Assembly: GCF_040782645.1 (NCBI RefSeq)
Contig: NZ_CP160403.1
Span: forward strand, 7,413,001 to 7,477,000
Source of the DNA: Streptomyces sp. HUAS ZL42
Lineage (GTDB): Bacteria; Actinomycetota; Actinomycetes; Streptomycetales; Streptomycetaceae
Reading direction: 5' to 3'
DNA: 64,000 nt
Below the pieces are notes generated by a model. That model saw only the letters and a program-made list of their open reading frames with translations, ran no database searches and was not told the origin of the DNA. Shown one piece after another: positions 30,646 to 41,843 of the stretch; within the stretch, counting starts at the first letter, position 1, and the number at the start of each line of letters is the position of its first letter. Position numbers and translations under genes: made by a program.

Positions 30646-32301
30646 ATGAACGCAGACGGCCGTACCAGGCTCAACCGGACGCCCGAGTGGACCGCTCTGG
30701 CAAAGCATCGCGAGGAACTCGGCGAGGTGCAGCTGCGAGAGCTGTTCGCCGCCGATCCCGGACGGGGCGACGGGTACACGCTGCAGGTCGGTGACCTGCA
30801 CATCGACTACTCCAAGCACCTCGTCACGGACGAGACGCTGCGGCTGCTGCGCGAGCTGGCCGCCGCGACGGACGTGTTCGGTCTCAGGGACGCCATGTTC
30901 CGCGGCGAGAAGATCAACACGACCGAGGACCGCGCCGTGCTGCACACCGCGCTGCGTGCCCCGCGCGAAGCGGTGATCGAGGTCGACGGGGAGAACGTCG
31001 TGCCCGCCGTGCACGCCGTCCTCGACAAGATGGCCGCCTTCACCGAGCGCGTCCGCGCCGGAGAGTGGACCGGCCACACCGGCAAGCGCATCAAGAACGT
31101 GGTCAACATCGGCATCGGCGGCTCCGACCTCGGTCCTGCGATGGCCTACGAGGTGCTGCGCAGCTACACCGACCGCGACCTCACGGTCCGCTTCGTCTCC
31201 AACGTCGACGGTGCCGACCTGCACGAGGCCACCCGCGACCTGGACCCGGCCGAGACGCTGTTCGTCATCGCGTCCAAGACCTTCACCACGATCGAGACGA
31301 TCACCAACGCCACGTCGGCCCGCAACTGGCTGCTGAGCGAGCTGAAGGCCGGCCCCGAGGCCGTCGCCAAGCACTTCGTGGCGCTGTCGACGAACGCCGA
31401 GAAGGTCTCCGCCTTCGGCATCGACACGGCCAACATGTTCGAGTTCTGGGACTGGGTCGGCGGGCGGTACTCCTACGACTCGGCGATCGGCCTGTCGTTG
31501 ATGATCGCCATCGGGCCGGACCGCTTCCGGGAGATGCTCGACGGGTTCCGCCTCGTCGACGAGCACTTCAGGACCGCGCCGGCCGAGTCCAACGTTCCGC
31601 TCCTGCTGGGCCTGTTGGGCATCTGGTACGGCAACTTCCACGACGCCCAGTCCCACGCCGTACTGCCCTACAGCCACTACCTGTCGAAGTTCGCCGCCTA
31701 TCTGCAGCAGCTCGACATGGAGTCCAACGGCAAGTACGTCGGCCGGGACGGCAAGGAGGTCGACTGGCAGACCGGCCCGGTCGTCTGGGGCACGCCGGGC
31801 ACCAACGGGCAGCACGCCTACTATCAGTTGATCCACCAGGGCACGAAGCTGATCCCGTCCGACTTCATCGGTTTCGCCGAGCCGGTCGCCGAGCTGAGTG
31901 ACGAACTCGGCGCGCAGCACGACCTGTTGATGGCCAACTTCTTCGCCCAGACGCAGGCACTGGCCTTCGGCAAGACGCCGGAGGAGGTGCGTGCGGAGGG
32001 TGTGCCGGAGGAACTGGTGACGCACAAGACGTTCAAGGGCAACCACCCGACGACCACGATCCTCGCGCGCGAGCTGACGCCGTCCGTGCTGGGCCAGCTG
32101 ATCGCGCTCTACGAGCACAAGGTGTTCGTCCAGGGCGCCGTCTGGAACATCGACTCATTCGACCAGTGGGGCGTGGAGCTCGGCAAGGTCCTCGCCAAGC
32201 GCGTCGAGCCCGCACTGACGGAGGGCGCCGACGTACCGGGACTGGACGCGTCCACCAGGTCCCTGGTCGCCAAGTACCGGGAGCTGCGCGGCCGGCGGTG
32301 A
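30646..32301 (+). CDS. pgi: Glucose-6-phosphate isomerase
   Basis: Interconverts glucose 6-phosphate and fructose 6-phosphate, at the junction of glycolysis and the pentose phosphate pathway; 551 residues. Signatures: [61 protein letters not shown], and the catalytic His region [20 protein letters not shown] (split over two turns). The ATG at 30646 has AGGAAAGAAGG upstream. It is monocistronic between the RbpA-like gene and a convergent transporter. Confidence 0.96.
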   Translation: MNADGRTRLNRTPEWTALAKHREELGEVQLRELFAADPGRGDGYTLQVGDLHIDYSKHLVTDETLRLLRELAAATDVFGLRDAMFRGEKINTTEDRAVLHTALRAPREAVIEVDGENVVPAVHAVLDKMAAFTERVRAGEWTGHTGKRIKNVVNIGIGGSDLGPAMAYEVLRSYTDRDLTVRFVSNVDGADLHEATRDLDPAETLFVIASKTFTTIETITNATSARNWLLSELKAGPEAVAKHFVALSTNAEKVSAFGIDTANMFEFWDWVGGRYSYDSAIGLSLMIAIGPDRFREMLDGFRLVDEHFRTAPAESNVPLLLGLLGIWYGNFHDAQSHAVLPYSHYLSKFAAYLQQLDMESNGKYVGRDGKEVDWQTGPVVWGTPGTNGQHAYYQLIHQGTKLIPSDFIGFAEPVAELSDELGAQHDLLMANFFAQTQALAFGKTPEEVRAEGVPEELVTHKTFKGNHPTTTILARELTPSVLGQLIALYEHKVFVQGAVWNIDSFDQWGVELGKVLAKRVEPALTEGADVPGLDASTRSLVAKYRELRGRR

Positions 32302-32335
32302 CCGGCTGCCGACGCCGACGTTGCGGGCGCGTTGG

Positions 32336-34618
32336 TCAGGCCACCGCGCTCAACGTGTCCGCGAGTCGGCGGCGTGCCGCGCGTGCCGCGGGAAGGGCGG
32401 CGAGGGCGGTGGCGCCGAGTACCGCGGCCGTGCCGAACAGCAGCAGGAGGAGCGGGGACGGTCCGTGCGCTATCCCGGCGCCGATGCCGCTGGACCTGCC
32501 CTGGGCGTCGATCAGCCAGCGTGCGAGCGGGAGGCCCGCCGCGATGCCGACGACGACCGCGGCCAGGGCGGTGCAGCCGGTGGCGGTGACGGTGATCGCG
32601 GTGATCTGCCGGGGCGACAGGCCGATCGCCTTGAGCGCCAGCAGGTCGCGCTCGCCCTCCCGCACGGCGCCGCCGATCGCCGTCAGGACCTCGACGATCC
32701 CGATGAGCGCGAGGACGGCGATCAGCCCGGCCACGACACCCCGCAGCGGCGAGAGCCCGTCGGCCGGGTTGGGTGCGGCGTGCACGTCGAAGTGGCCGTG
32801 GGCGGCGGTGGCCAGCTCCCCGGCGACCTCGTGCGGGTCGGCGCCCGGCTGCAGCCGTACCTGGTAGAGGGTCGGGCGCAGCCGCGGGTCGTTCTCGCGG
32901 AGGGTGTCGAGCGAGGTGGAGATCACGCGGCCCGCGTTCTCCGGTTCGATGCTGCGGCCGACGATGTGCAGGATCTGCGGCTGGTCGCCGACCGTCATCC
33001 GCACCCAGTCACCGACGTGTACGTTCAGCAGGTCGAGGAGGCCCTGCCCGGCGACCGCCTCGTCGGCGCCGTGCGCCGCACGGCCCTCGGCGAGGGTGTA
33101 GGGGTAGGGGTCCTGGTGGGTGCCGAGGCCGCGCAGCGCGATCGTGGCGGTCTGGCCGGGAACCAGGGCCGCCACCTCGACGCCCGGGTAGGCGGCGGTG
33201 ACGTGCGGGTTGTCCTCCAGCAGGGAGCGGGCGGCCGCGTCGCCGAGCCCGCCGTCGGCGCGGACCGTGAGCGCGGCGGCGAGACCCATCTGATCGGGCC
33301 TGCTGTGGAAGCGGTCGATGGTGGTCCAGGCACTCATCGCCACCACCATCAGCAGCAGCGGAAGGGCGAGCCGGGCGAGCGTGGCCAGTGACCGGGGGCG
33401 GCGCGTGAACGCCTGGTGCCAGCCCAGCACCAGGGCGGGCGGCAGGCGCAGCCCCAGTGCCCCGCGCGACGCACGGGACAGCCGTCCGCCGGGCGCCCCC
33501 GCGGTCCGCGGCACCGGAACCGGCGGCACCCGCCCGGCCCGCCAGGCCGCGAGCCCGGTGACCGCGCCGATGAACAGCACCGCGCCCGCCGGTACGGCGA
33601 ACAGCGCCACGGTGTGCCCGGGCAGCCCCTGCCACACGCCGACCGCGTCTCCGAGCCGCCCCGGGAGGCCGCTTCCCACCCCCTGGGTGAGCGCGGCACC
33701 GGCCACGGCGCCCAGCAGCGCGTAGGCGGTGTGCTGGAGCAGGAAGACGCGTACGACCTGGCCGGGCGTGAAGCCGATCGCCTTCAGGACCGAGATGTCC
33801 CGCAGGTGGCCGCGGATACGGGTGCCGATCGCCCCGTGCACGGCGAGTCCCGCGGCGACCAGCGCGCCCAGGCCGAACAGGCCCAGCACCTGGCCCAGCA
33901 GCCGGTTGCCGCCCTGCGCCTCGGCCTGTGCCTGCCGCCAGGTGGAGACCTCGCTGACCGCGCCGGCGCCCAGCACGGTGACGGCGCGCTGGACCGCGTA
34001 ACCCGTGTCCTCCGGGTCCTTCAGGCGCAGCCCGGTCACCTGGCCGCCCGGGTCGCGCACGGCGGACGGCAGCGCCCAGACGAGCCCCGGCTCCTCGCCC
34101 GGGCTGTAGCTCGGCTCGGCGCTGTCGGCGACGCCGACGACGGTCAGCGTGCGGGCGGTGCCGGGCAGCGCGAGGGTGTCGCCGGGCTGGGCCAGGAGTG
34201 CCCGGGCGAGGCTGCTCTCCAGCACCACGCCGTCGGGGTCGGCCGCCTCGAGCCAGTGCCCGGAGGTGAGCAGCGGGCGACCCACGGCCGGTTGCCCGGG
34301 AGTGCCGCGCAGTTCGACGGAGGCCCGCACACCGCGGGAGGTGAGGGTGGCGGACTCGGTGGGGTAGGGGCCCGCGACCGACTCCACGCCGTCCAGGCCG
34401 GCGAGCCTGCCGGCGTCCGCCGAGGGACCGGTGTGGAGCCACACGTGCGCGCCCTGGGACTGCGTGAACACGCGCTGCCAGGGGTTGGTCGCGTAACCGA
34501 AGAGCGCCGTCGCCAGCAGCAGCGACACGACGATCCCGGCGGTGGCGAGCACGATGAACAGCGCCTCGCCGCGATGCGTGCGCAGATCGGAGTGCGCCCA
34601 GCGCAACGTGGCCCGCAT
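32336..34618 (-). CDS. FtsX-like ABC transporter permease (MacB/LolC type)
   Basis: A 760-residue protein with two FtsX-like halves: an N-terminal membrane segment (ALFIVLATAGIVVSLLLATALFGY), a large extracytoplasmic domain (about residues 45-240), a bundle of membrane helices (about 255-375), a second extracytoplasmic domain, and three C-terminal helices. AIGFTPGQVVRVFLLQ and AIGLSPRQITAITV are the coupling regions in each half. Such transporters move lipids, peptides or signals out of the membrane rather than importing. Together with the ATPase and PadR regulator it forms one operon. Confidence 0.9.
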   Translation of the reverse strand: MRATLRWAHSDLRTHRGEALFIVLATAGIVVSLLLATALFGYATNPWQRVFTQSQGAHVWLHTGPSADAGRLAGLDGVESVAGPYPTESATLTSRGVRASVELRGTPGQPAVGRPLLTSGHWLEAADPDGVVLESSLARALLAQPGDTLALPGTARTLTVVGVADSAEPSYSPGEEPGLVWALPSAVRDPGGQVTGLRLKDPEDTGYAVQRAVTVLGAGAVSEVSTWRQAQAEAQGGNRLLGQVLGLFGLGALVAAGLAVHGAIGTRIRGHLRDISVLKAIGFTPGQVVRVFLLQHTAYALLGAVAGAALTQGVGSGLPGRLGDAVGVWQGLPGHTVALFAVPAGAVLFIGAVTGLAAWRAGRVPPVPVPRTAGAPGGRLSRASRGALGLRLPPALVLGWHQAFTRRPRSLATLARLALPLLLMVVAMSAWTTIDRFHSRPDQMGLAAALTVRADGGLGDAAARSLLEDNPHVTAAYPGVEVAALVPGQTATIALRGLGTHQDPYPYTLAEGRAAHGADEAVAGQGLLDLLNVHVGDWVRMTVGDQPQILHIVGRSIEPENAGRVISTSLDTLRENDPRLRPTLYQVRLQPGADPHEVAGELATAAHGHFDVHAAPNPADGLSPLRGVVAGLIAVLALIGIVEVLTAIGGAVREGERDLLALKAIGLSPRQITAITVTATGCTALAAVVVGIAAGLPLARWLIDAQGRSSGIGAGIAHGPSPLLLLLFGTAAVLGATALAALPAARAARRRLADTLSAVA

Positions 34619-34623
34619 GTGGT

Positions 34624-35376
34624 TCAGTCCCTCAGCTCCAGGACGCCGGATATCCCGGTCCCGCGCCGCGCCGGCGTCCCGTCCAGCTCCGCGTCGTCCA
34701 CGATCCGGCCGTCGAAGAAGCTGATCACGCGGTCCGCGGTGCTCGCCAGCCGGGCGTCATGGGTGACAAGTACGATGCTCTGCCCGCGCTGGTGGAAGCG
34801 GGAGAGCAGCCGCATCACCTCGCGGGTGCCCTTGCTGTCCAGGCTGCCCGCGGGTTCGTCGGCCAGCAGCAGCGGCGGATGGTTGACCAGGGCCCGGGCC
34901 AGCGCGACCCGCTGCTGCTCACCGCCGGACAGCTCGCCCGGCATGCTCCGCTCCTTGCCCGCGAGACCCAATTCGGCCAGCAGCTCCTCCCGCTCGGCGC
35001 GCGCCTGCTTCGGCGAAACCCCGGCGAGCAGGGCGGGCAGCTCCACGTTGTCGGCGACCGACAGATTGGACACCAGGTTGAAGAACTGGAAGACGATCCC
35101 GATCCGCTTTCTGCGTTCCACCGCCCAGCGGGCCTCGCTCCAGGTGTCCGTACGCTCACCGTCCAGCCGGAGGCTGCCGCCGTCCGGCCGCTGCAGTCCG
35201 CCGAGCAGGTGCAGCAGCGTGGACTTGCCGGCGCCGGACGGACCGGTGACGGCCACGAACTCGCCCTGCCGTACGCGCAGATCGACGCCGCGCACGGCGT
35301 GCGCCGGGGCGCCCTCGCCGTAGTGGGTCTTGACCAGGCCCTCGGCGCGCAGCACCGGAGCGGGACTGTCGCTCAC
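34624..35376 (-). CDS. ABC transporter ATPase of the MacB/LolD type
   Basis: A 250-residue ATPase: Walker A GPSGAGKST, Q-loop VFQFFNLVSNLSVADN, signature LSGGEQQRVALARAL, Walker B LLLADEPAGSLDSK, H-loop VTHD. The FFNL-type Q-loop is that of MacB/LolD ATPases paired with FtsX permeases, and the partner gene follows 5 bp downstream. The GTG at 35376 overlaps the padR stop (GTGA), so regulator, ATPase and permease are translationally linked. Confidence 0.93.
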   Translation of the reverse strand: MSDSPAPVLRAEGLVKTHYGEGAPAHAVRGVDLRVRQGEFVAVTGPSGAGKSTLLHLLGGLQRPDGGSLRLDGERTDTWSEARWAVERRKRIGIVFQFFNLVSNLSVADNVELPALLAGVSPKQARAEREELLAELGLAGKERSMPGELSGGEQQRVALARALVNHPPLLLADEPAGSLDSKGTREVMRLLSRFHQRGQSIVLVTHDARLASTADRVISFFDGRIVDDAELDGTPARRGTGISGVLELRD

Positions 35377-35888
35377 TCCAGCTCCTCCAGCTCTTCCTGG
35401 CACCGCTCCAGCCAGTCGAGGTCGGCCTGCAGGTGCAGCATCGCGCCCTCTATCAGCAGATGTGCGACGCGGTTGTCACGGTCTTCGGCGGCGGCCAGCT
35501 TCGACAGATCGCGCATGGTGGTGAGGTACTGGCGCCGCTGCTTGTTGATGAGGGCGATCTGGTCGGCGAGACCGGTCTGTGGGGCGAGCGCCAGCTTCAT
35601 GAAGAACTCGTCCCGCACCCGCGGCTCGCCCTCGGGCTGTTCGAACCAGGCGCGCAGCGCCTGCAGCCCGGTGTCGGTGAGGTGGTAGACCTTCTTGTTG
35701 GGCCGGCTGGACTGTTCGACGTCCTCGCCCTCGATCAGTCCCTGCTTCTCGAGGCGGCCGAGGGTGACGTAGATCTGGCCGACATTCGGCTGAGGGTACG
35801 CGGAGCCCAGCAGTTGCTCAAGGCCCTGCTTGAGCTCGTAGCCGTGGGCCGGGCCGCGCGCGAGGAGGGCCAGGAGGGGCAGGCGCAC
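35373..35888 (-). CDS. PadR-family transcriptional regulator
   Basis: A 171-residue repressor. The winged helix is LALLARGPAHGYELKQGLEQLLG...QIYVTLGRLEKQGLIEG, with the wing KKVYHLTDTGLQAL, followed by the C-terminal dimer helices of the PadR type (Vir domain). PadR repressors with MacB-type exporters often respond to antibiotics. It is the first gene of the exporter operon, with a palindrome (35939-35953) 51 bp upstream that is probably its operator. Confidence 0.92.
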   Translation of the reverse strand: MRLPLLALLARGPAHGYELKQGLEQLLGSAYPQPNVGQIYVTLGRLEKQGLIEGEDVEQSSRPNKKVYHLTDTGLQALRAWFEQPEGEPRVRDEFFMKLALAPQTGLADQIALINKQRRQYLTTMRDLSKLAAAEDRDNRVAHLLIEGAMLHLQADLDWLERCQEELEELE

Positions 35889-35938
35889 GTGTGCAGTCCT
35901 CCTGTCCTCGTAATGTGCTCCAGGCCCTAGTATCGCGC

Positions 35939-35953
35939 ATACCTAACAGGTAT
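35939..35953. promoter_or_regulatory. Candidate PadR operator (site 1), in the divergent promoter region
   Basis: ATACCT-AAC-AGGTAT is a 15-bp palindrome between padR (leftward) and the solute-binding gene (rightward). Read on the minus strand it contains TACCTGTTAGGTA, which is found again with one change at 37283. A TATACA hexamer overlaps its right end and could be a -10 box. Confidence 0.6.
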
Positions 35954-36009
35954 ACATGGCCTCTGGACTCGGGCGAAGACGCCCGGCGCCGGTGTACAGG
36001 GAGGAACCT

Positions 36010-37281
36010 ATGCGGTGGATCCATGCCGCGGGTAGGGGCCTCCTCGTTCTCGTCGTGGTCATGGCGGGTTACGTCACCTCGGGCGCCCGTGCCGACCAGG
36101 GAACCGGAGGCGGCCGGGGCCCGCTGACCCTGGCCACCGCCGGCGACCTCACCGGCTATCTGGGTTCCGTCCTGGAGGGCTGGAACCGTACCCATCCCGG
36201 CGAGAAGGTCACCCTCGTCGAGCTCCCGGACTCCGCCGACGAGACGCACGCGCAGATGACCACCGATCTGCGCGGCGGCGACCGCAGCCGCTTCGACGTC
36301 CTCAACATCGACGTCAACTGGACCTCCGAGTTCGCCGCCGCCGGGTGGATACGCCCTCTGCCCCGCGACCGCTTCCCGCTCGGGACCTTCCTGAAGCCGG
36401 TCGTGAAGACGGCGACCTACGAGGGACATCTGTACGCCGTCCCGTACGTCACCAACGCCGGCCTCCTTCTCTACCGCAAGGACGTCCTCGCCAAGGAGGG
36501 CGTCCCGCCGCCGCGCACCTGGACCGAACTGGAGCACGACGCGAAGACCGTCGCGCCGAAGTACGGTCTCGACGGCTACGCCGGCCAGTTCCTGCCGTAC
36601 GAGGGCCTCACCGTCAACGCGGCCGAGGCCGTCTACTCGGCGGGCGGCACGATCCTCGGCGACGAGGGTGCGCGCGTCACGGTGAACTCGGCGGCGGCAC
36701 GGGAGGGGATCGGGTTCCTGGCGCGCGGGGTGCGCGAGGGCTGGATACCCGAGCAGGCGCTGACGTACAAGGAGGAGGAGTCCAAGCAGGCCTTCCAGGA
36801 CGGCAGGCTGCTCTTCCTCCGCAACTGGCCGTACGCGTACGTCGTCGCGTCGGCCGAGGGCTCGCCGGTGGCCGGGAAGATCGGCGCCGTACCGCTGCCG
36901 GGTCCGGACGGTCCGGGCAGGAGCGTCCTCGGGGGCTCGAACCTGGCCGTCAACACGCACGCGCGGCATCCCGACTCGGCCGCGCGCCTGATCGCGTACC
37001 TGACCAGCGAGCCCGTCCAGCGCCAGGTCCTCACGCGCGGTGCGCTGCCGCCCGTACGTGCCGCGCTGTACGAAGATCCCGAGCTGGTGCGGCAGTTCCC
37101 GTACCTGCCGACTCTGCGCACGAGTGTGCTCCACGCCGCCCCGCGCCCCAAGAGCCCGCGCTACGACCAGGTCAGCCTGGTGGTGCAGGCGGTCGTGCAC
37201 GACGCGATGACCGGGCACATGACGCCCGAGGCCGCGGTGCGACGGCTGGCGCAGGAGCTGGCATCCATTCCCGGTCGATAG
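36010..37281 (+). CDS. Extracellular solute-binding protein, sugar type, apparently without a lipobox
   Basis: A 423-residue family-1 solute-binding protein. The N-terminal signal (RWIHAAGRGLLVLVVVMAGYVTSGARA) has no Cys, so the protein is predicted to be secreted or membrane-tethered, not a lipoprotein. Family features: GWNRTHPGEKVTLVELP, FDVLNIDVNWTSEFAAAGWI, LYAVPYVTNAGLLLYRKDVL, QDGRLLFLRNWPYAY and GGSNLAVNTHARHPDSAARLIAYL. GGAGG lies six bases before the ATG. No permease is next to it; the nearest importer starts 1.9 kb downstream. It is divergent from padR, so it may be controlled by it. Confidence 0.88.
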   Translation: MRWIHAAGRGLLVLVVVMAGYVTSGARADQGTGGGRGPLTLATAGDLTGYLGSVLEGWNRTHPGEKVTLVELPDSADETHAQMTTDLRGGDRSRFDVLNIDVNWTSEFAAAGWIRPLPRDRFPLGTFLKPVVKTATYEGHLYAVPYVTNAGLLLYRKDVLAKEGVPPPRTWTELEHDAKTVAPKYGLDGYAGQFLPYEGLTVNAAEAVYSAGGTILGDEGARVTVNSAAAREGIGFLARGVREGWIPEQALTYKEEESKQAFQDGRLLFLRNWPYAYVVASAEGSPVAGKIGAVPLPGPDGPGRSVLGGSNLAVNTHARHPDSAARLIAYLTSEPVQRQVLTRGALPPVRAALYEDPELVRQFPYLPTLRTSVLHAAPRPKSPRYDQVSLVVQAVVHDAMTGHMTPEAAVRRLAQELASIPGR

Positions 37282-37282
37282 T

Positions 37283-37297
37283 TACTTGTTAGGTAAC
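37283..37297. promoter_or_regulatory. Second copy of the PadR-site motif (site 2)
   Basis: TACTTGTTAGGTA (37283-37295) matches the reverse strand of site 1 (TACCTGTTAGGTA) in 12 of 13 positions and sits in its own palindrome GTTAC-TTGTTAG-GTAAC (37281-37297). It lies just after the solute-binding gene and about 150 bp before the alpha-glucosidase gene. Confidence 0.55.
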
Positions 37298-37378
37298 GCG
37301 ACGGTCTCTCTTCCGCTCTCTCTGCCCCGATAAGTACGGATATAAAGGGCCAACTCTCCGGTAGTTTCTGCTTGCTCG

Positions 37379-37409
37379 TTGACACCTTCGCGACACCCCT
37401 ACTTAACAT
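37379..37409 (+). promoter_or_regulatory. Possible promoter of the alpha-glucoside operon
   Basis: TTGACA (37379-37384) and TAACAT (37404-37409) with a 19-bp spacer would give a start near 37416. This makes the GTG at 37448 the more likely translation start than the ATG at 37412. The spacing is slightly long. Confidence 0.35.
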
Positions 37410-37447
37410 GCATGCATAACCGTCAGCTCGCACAGACAGGCCACGGG

Positions 37448-39094
<1,647 letters not shown>

Positions 39095-39134
39095 CCCCCC
39101 CGTCACCTCCCAACCCTCCGAAGGGACATCAACG

Positions 39135-40463
39135 ATGATGCGACGACGTACCACCCTGCTCACGAGCTGCACCTCCCTCGCCCTCGCGCTCGGCGCGACC
39201 GCCTGCGGCGGCGGAAGCCCGGTCTCCGCCGGCGGCGGAGACAAGGCACTCGGCGGCCAGACCGTCACCGTGGCCGGCGTCTGGTCCGGCAGCGAGCAGA
39301 AGAACTTCCAGAAGGTGCTGGACGCCTTCAGTGAGAAGACCGGCGCCAAGACGCAGTTCGTGTCCACCGGGGACAACGTCTCCACCGTCGTCGGCAGCAA
39401 GATCGAGGGCGGCAACGCCCCCGACGTCGTGATGGTCCCGCAGGTCGGCGTGCTCCAGCAGTTCGCGCAGAAGGGCTGGCTCCAGCCGCTGTCCGAGACC
39501 ACCCAGCAGGCCGTCGACGCCAACTACGCGAGCGTGTGGAAGAAGTACGGCAGCGTCGACGGCACCCTGTACGGCCTGTACTTCAAGGCCGCCCACAAGT
39601 CCACGGTCTGGTACAGCCCCGACGCCCTCACCCAGGCCGGCGTGAAGCCGCCGACGACGTACGACGACATGCTCAAGGCGGGACACACCGTCTCCGACTC
39701 CGGTCTTGCCGCCTTCTCGATCGCGGGCCAGGACGGCTGGACCCTCACCGACTGGTTCGAGAACATCTACCTCTCCCAGGCCGGCCCCGAGAAGTACGAC
39801 GCCCTCGCCGCCCACCAGCTGAAGTGGACCGACCCGTCCGTCGTCGAGGCGCTCACCACGCTCGGCAAGCTCTTCAAGGACAAGCAGCTGATAGCGGGCG
39901 GCCAGAAGGAGGCCCTCAACACCGACTTCCCGGGTTCGGTGGAGAAGGTGTTCGGGCCCAAGCCCGAGGCCGGGATGGTCTACGAGGGCGACTTCGTCGC
40001 CGGAGTCGCCAAGGACCAGTTCGGCAGGACGATCGGCAAGGACGCGAACTTCTTCCCGTTCCCGGCCGTCGGCGGCGGCACCGCCCCCGTGGTCAGCGGC
40101 GGCGACGCGGCCGTCGTCCTCAAGGACGCCAAGAACGCCAAGGCGGGCATGAAGCTCCTGGAGTACCTGGCGACCCCCGAGGCCGCGGCCGTCTGGGCGA
40201 AGGCGGGCGGCTTCCTGTCCCCGAACAAGAAGCTCGACCTGGCCGAGTACGGCGACGACGTCGGCCGCGCGACCGCCAAGTCCCTCGTGTCGGCGGGCGA
40301 TTCGGTCCGCTTCGACATGTCCGACCAGGCCCCGGCGGCCTTCGGCGGCACCAAGGGCGCCGGCGAGTGGAAGCTGCTGCAGGACTTCCTGCGCGACCCG
40401 TCCGACCCGAAGGGGACGGCGGCCAAGCTGGAGGACGCCGCGGCCAAGGCGTACGGGAACTGA
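39135..40463 (+). CDS. Sugar ABC importer, solute-binding lipoprotein
   Basis: A 442-residue family-1 binding protein with a signal peptide and lipobox LGATAC (Cys near residue 24). The mature part shows VAGVWSGSEQKNFQKVLDAFSEKTG, GGNAPDVVMVPQVG, KSTVWYSPDALTQAGVKPPTTYDDM and GGDAAVVLKDAKNAKAGMKLLEYL. It lies 40 bp after the alpha-glucosidase and 6 bp before the first permease. The neighbouring enzyme makes an alpha-glucoside such as maltose, trehalose or a related sugar the likely ligand (inference). Confidence 0.94.
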   Translation: MMRRRTTLLTSCTSLALALGATACGGGSPVSAGGGDKALGGQTVTVAGVWSGSEQKNFQKVLDAFSEKTGAKTQFVSTGDNVSTVVGSKIEGGNAPDVVMVPQVGVLQQFAQKGWLQPLSETTQQAVDANYASVWKKYGSVDGTLYGLYFKAAHKSTVWYSPDALTQAGVKPPTTYDDMLKAGHTVSDSGLAAFSIAGQDGWTLTDWFENIYLSQAGPEKYDALAAHQLKWTDPSVVEALTTLGKLFKDKQLIAGGQKEALNTDFPGSVEKVFGPKPEAGMVYEGDFVAGVAKDQFGRTIGKDANFFPFPAVGGGTAPVVSGGDAAVVLKDAKNAKAGMKLLEYLATPEAAAVWAKAGGFLSPNKKLDLAEYGDDVGRATAKSLVSAGDSVRFDMSDQAPAAFGGTKGAGEWKLLQDFLRDPSDPKGTAAKLEDAAAKAYGN

Positions 40464-40469
40464 CCGCTC

Positions 40470-41843
40470 ATGACCGCCACCACGCTCGTGACGAAGCAAG
40501 ACGCGAGCCCCCCGCCGCCGCCCTCCGCGCTCGCCACCCGTGCGCGGCGCCTGCGGCGGCGGGGACGGATCGTCGCCCTGCTGTTCGTCCTCCCCGCACT
40601 GCTGCTGCTCGGCGCCCTGGTCGTCTACCCGGTGCTGTTCTCCGTCGGCCGCAGCTTCTTCGACGCCACCGGCACCCGCTTCGTCGGCGGTGACAACTAC
40701 ACCGAGATGTTCCGCGACCCGGCGACACTCAAGGCCATCCGCAACACCACGATCTGGGTGGTCGTGGCCCCGGCGCTGCTCACCGGTCTCGGCCTGATCC
40801 TGGCCGTCCTCGTGGAGAAGGTCCGCTGGGCCACCGCGTTCAAACTGCTGCTGTTCATGCCGATGGCGGTGTCCTTCCTCGCCGCCGGGATCATCTTCCG
40901 GCTCGCGTACGACGAGGACCCGGACAAGGGCGTCCTGAACGCCGCCGTGGTCTCGGTGCACGACGCCTTCGCGGGCTCCTCGTCGTATCCGACGGCGCGG
41001 GCCAGGGACGGGCAGGGGCTGACCGAGGGCGCGGACGGTTCGTACCGGACGGACGCGTCCGTGTCGCCGGGTGATTCCGTGACGCTGGGCATGGTCGGCG
41101 TGCAGCCCGAGGACCTGCCCGCGGGCGCCCGGCCCGCGTACGAGGCGGCCGGGCAGAGGCCGGCGCCCGACGAACTGCGCGGGGTCGTCTACCTGGACTT
41201 CACCCCCGGTGGGGGAGGGCAACAGGGCAAGGTCGACCGACGGGAGAGCGGGCTGCCGGAGATGACGGTGGAGGCGGTGCGTGACGGGCGGACCGTCGCG
41301 AGCACGACGACCGTGTCCGACGGCTCCTTCCGCTTCTCCGGGCTGGACTCCGGTACGTACGCGGTGCAGCTGCCGGCGTCCAACTTCGCACCGCCGTACG
41401 ACGGAATCTCCTGGCTCGGTCCGGCACTCGTCACGCCGGCGATCATCGGGGCGTACCTGTGGATCTGGACGGGCTTCGCGATGGTGCTGATCGGCGCGGG
41501 TCTGTCGACGCTGCCGCGCGACGCGCTGGAGGCGGCGCGGATGGACGGGGCGAACGAGTGGCAGATCTTCCGGCGGATCACGGTGCCGCTGCTCGCACCG
41601 GTGCTGACCGTCGTCTTCGTGACCCTCGTGATCAACGTGATGAAGGTCTTCGACCTCGTCTACATCATCGCGCCCGGGCCGGTGCAGGAGGACGCCACCG
41701 TGCTCGCGACGCAGATGTGGCTGGTGTCCTTCGGCGGCGGCAACAACCAGGGGCTCGGCAGTGCGCTGGGCGTGCTGCTCCTGCTCCTCGTGGTCCCCGC
41801 GATGGTCTTCAACGTTCGCCGTTTCCGAAGGAGTCAGCGATGA
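40470..41843 (+). CDS. Sugar ABC importer permease (MalF-like) with an unusual extracytoplasmic insertion
   Basis: A 457-residue permease, about 150 longer than normal for the family. Three membrane segments (about residues 34-56, 94-114, 123-145) are followed by a soluble stretch, residues about 150-312, then further segments and the EAA loop EAARMDGANEWQIFRRITVPLL. Within the insertion, residues 261-307 (GLPEMTVEAVRDGRTVASTT, VSDGSFRFSGLDSGTYAVQLP) look like a CNA-B/carboxypeptidase-regulatory-like beta-sandwich. The loop falls on the outer face. No ATPase gene is nearby, so a shared one such as MsiK is probably used. Confidence 0.9.
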   Translation: MTATTLVTKQDASPPPPPSALATRARRLRRRGRIVALLFVLPALLLLGALVVYPVLFSVGRSFFDATGTRFVGGDNYTEMFRDPATLKAIRNTTIWVVVAPALLTGLGLILAVLVEKVRWATAFKLLLFMPMAVSFLAAGIIFRLAYDEDPDKGVLNAAVVSVHDAFAGSSSYPTARARDGQGLTEGADGSYRTDASVSPGDSVTLGMVGVQPEDLPAGARPAYEAAGQRPAPDELRGVVYLDFTPGGGGQQGKVDRRESGLPEMTVEAVRDGRTVASTTTVSDGSFRFSGLDSGTYAVQLPASNFAPPYDGISWLGPALVTPAIIGAYLWIWTGFAMVLIGAGLSTLPRDALEAARMDGANEWQIFRRITVPLLAPVLTVVFVTLVINVMKVFDLVYIIAPGPVQEDATVLATQMWLVSFGGGNNQGLGSALGVLLLLLVVPAMVFNVRRFRRSQR

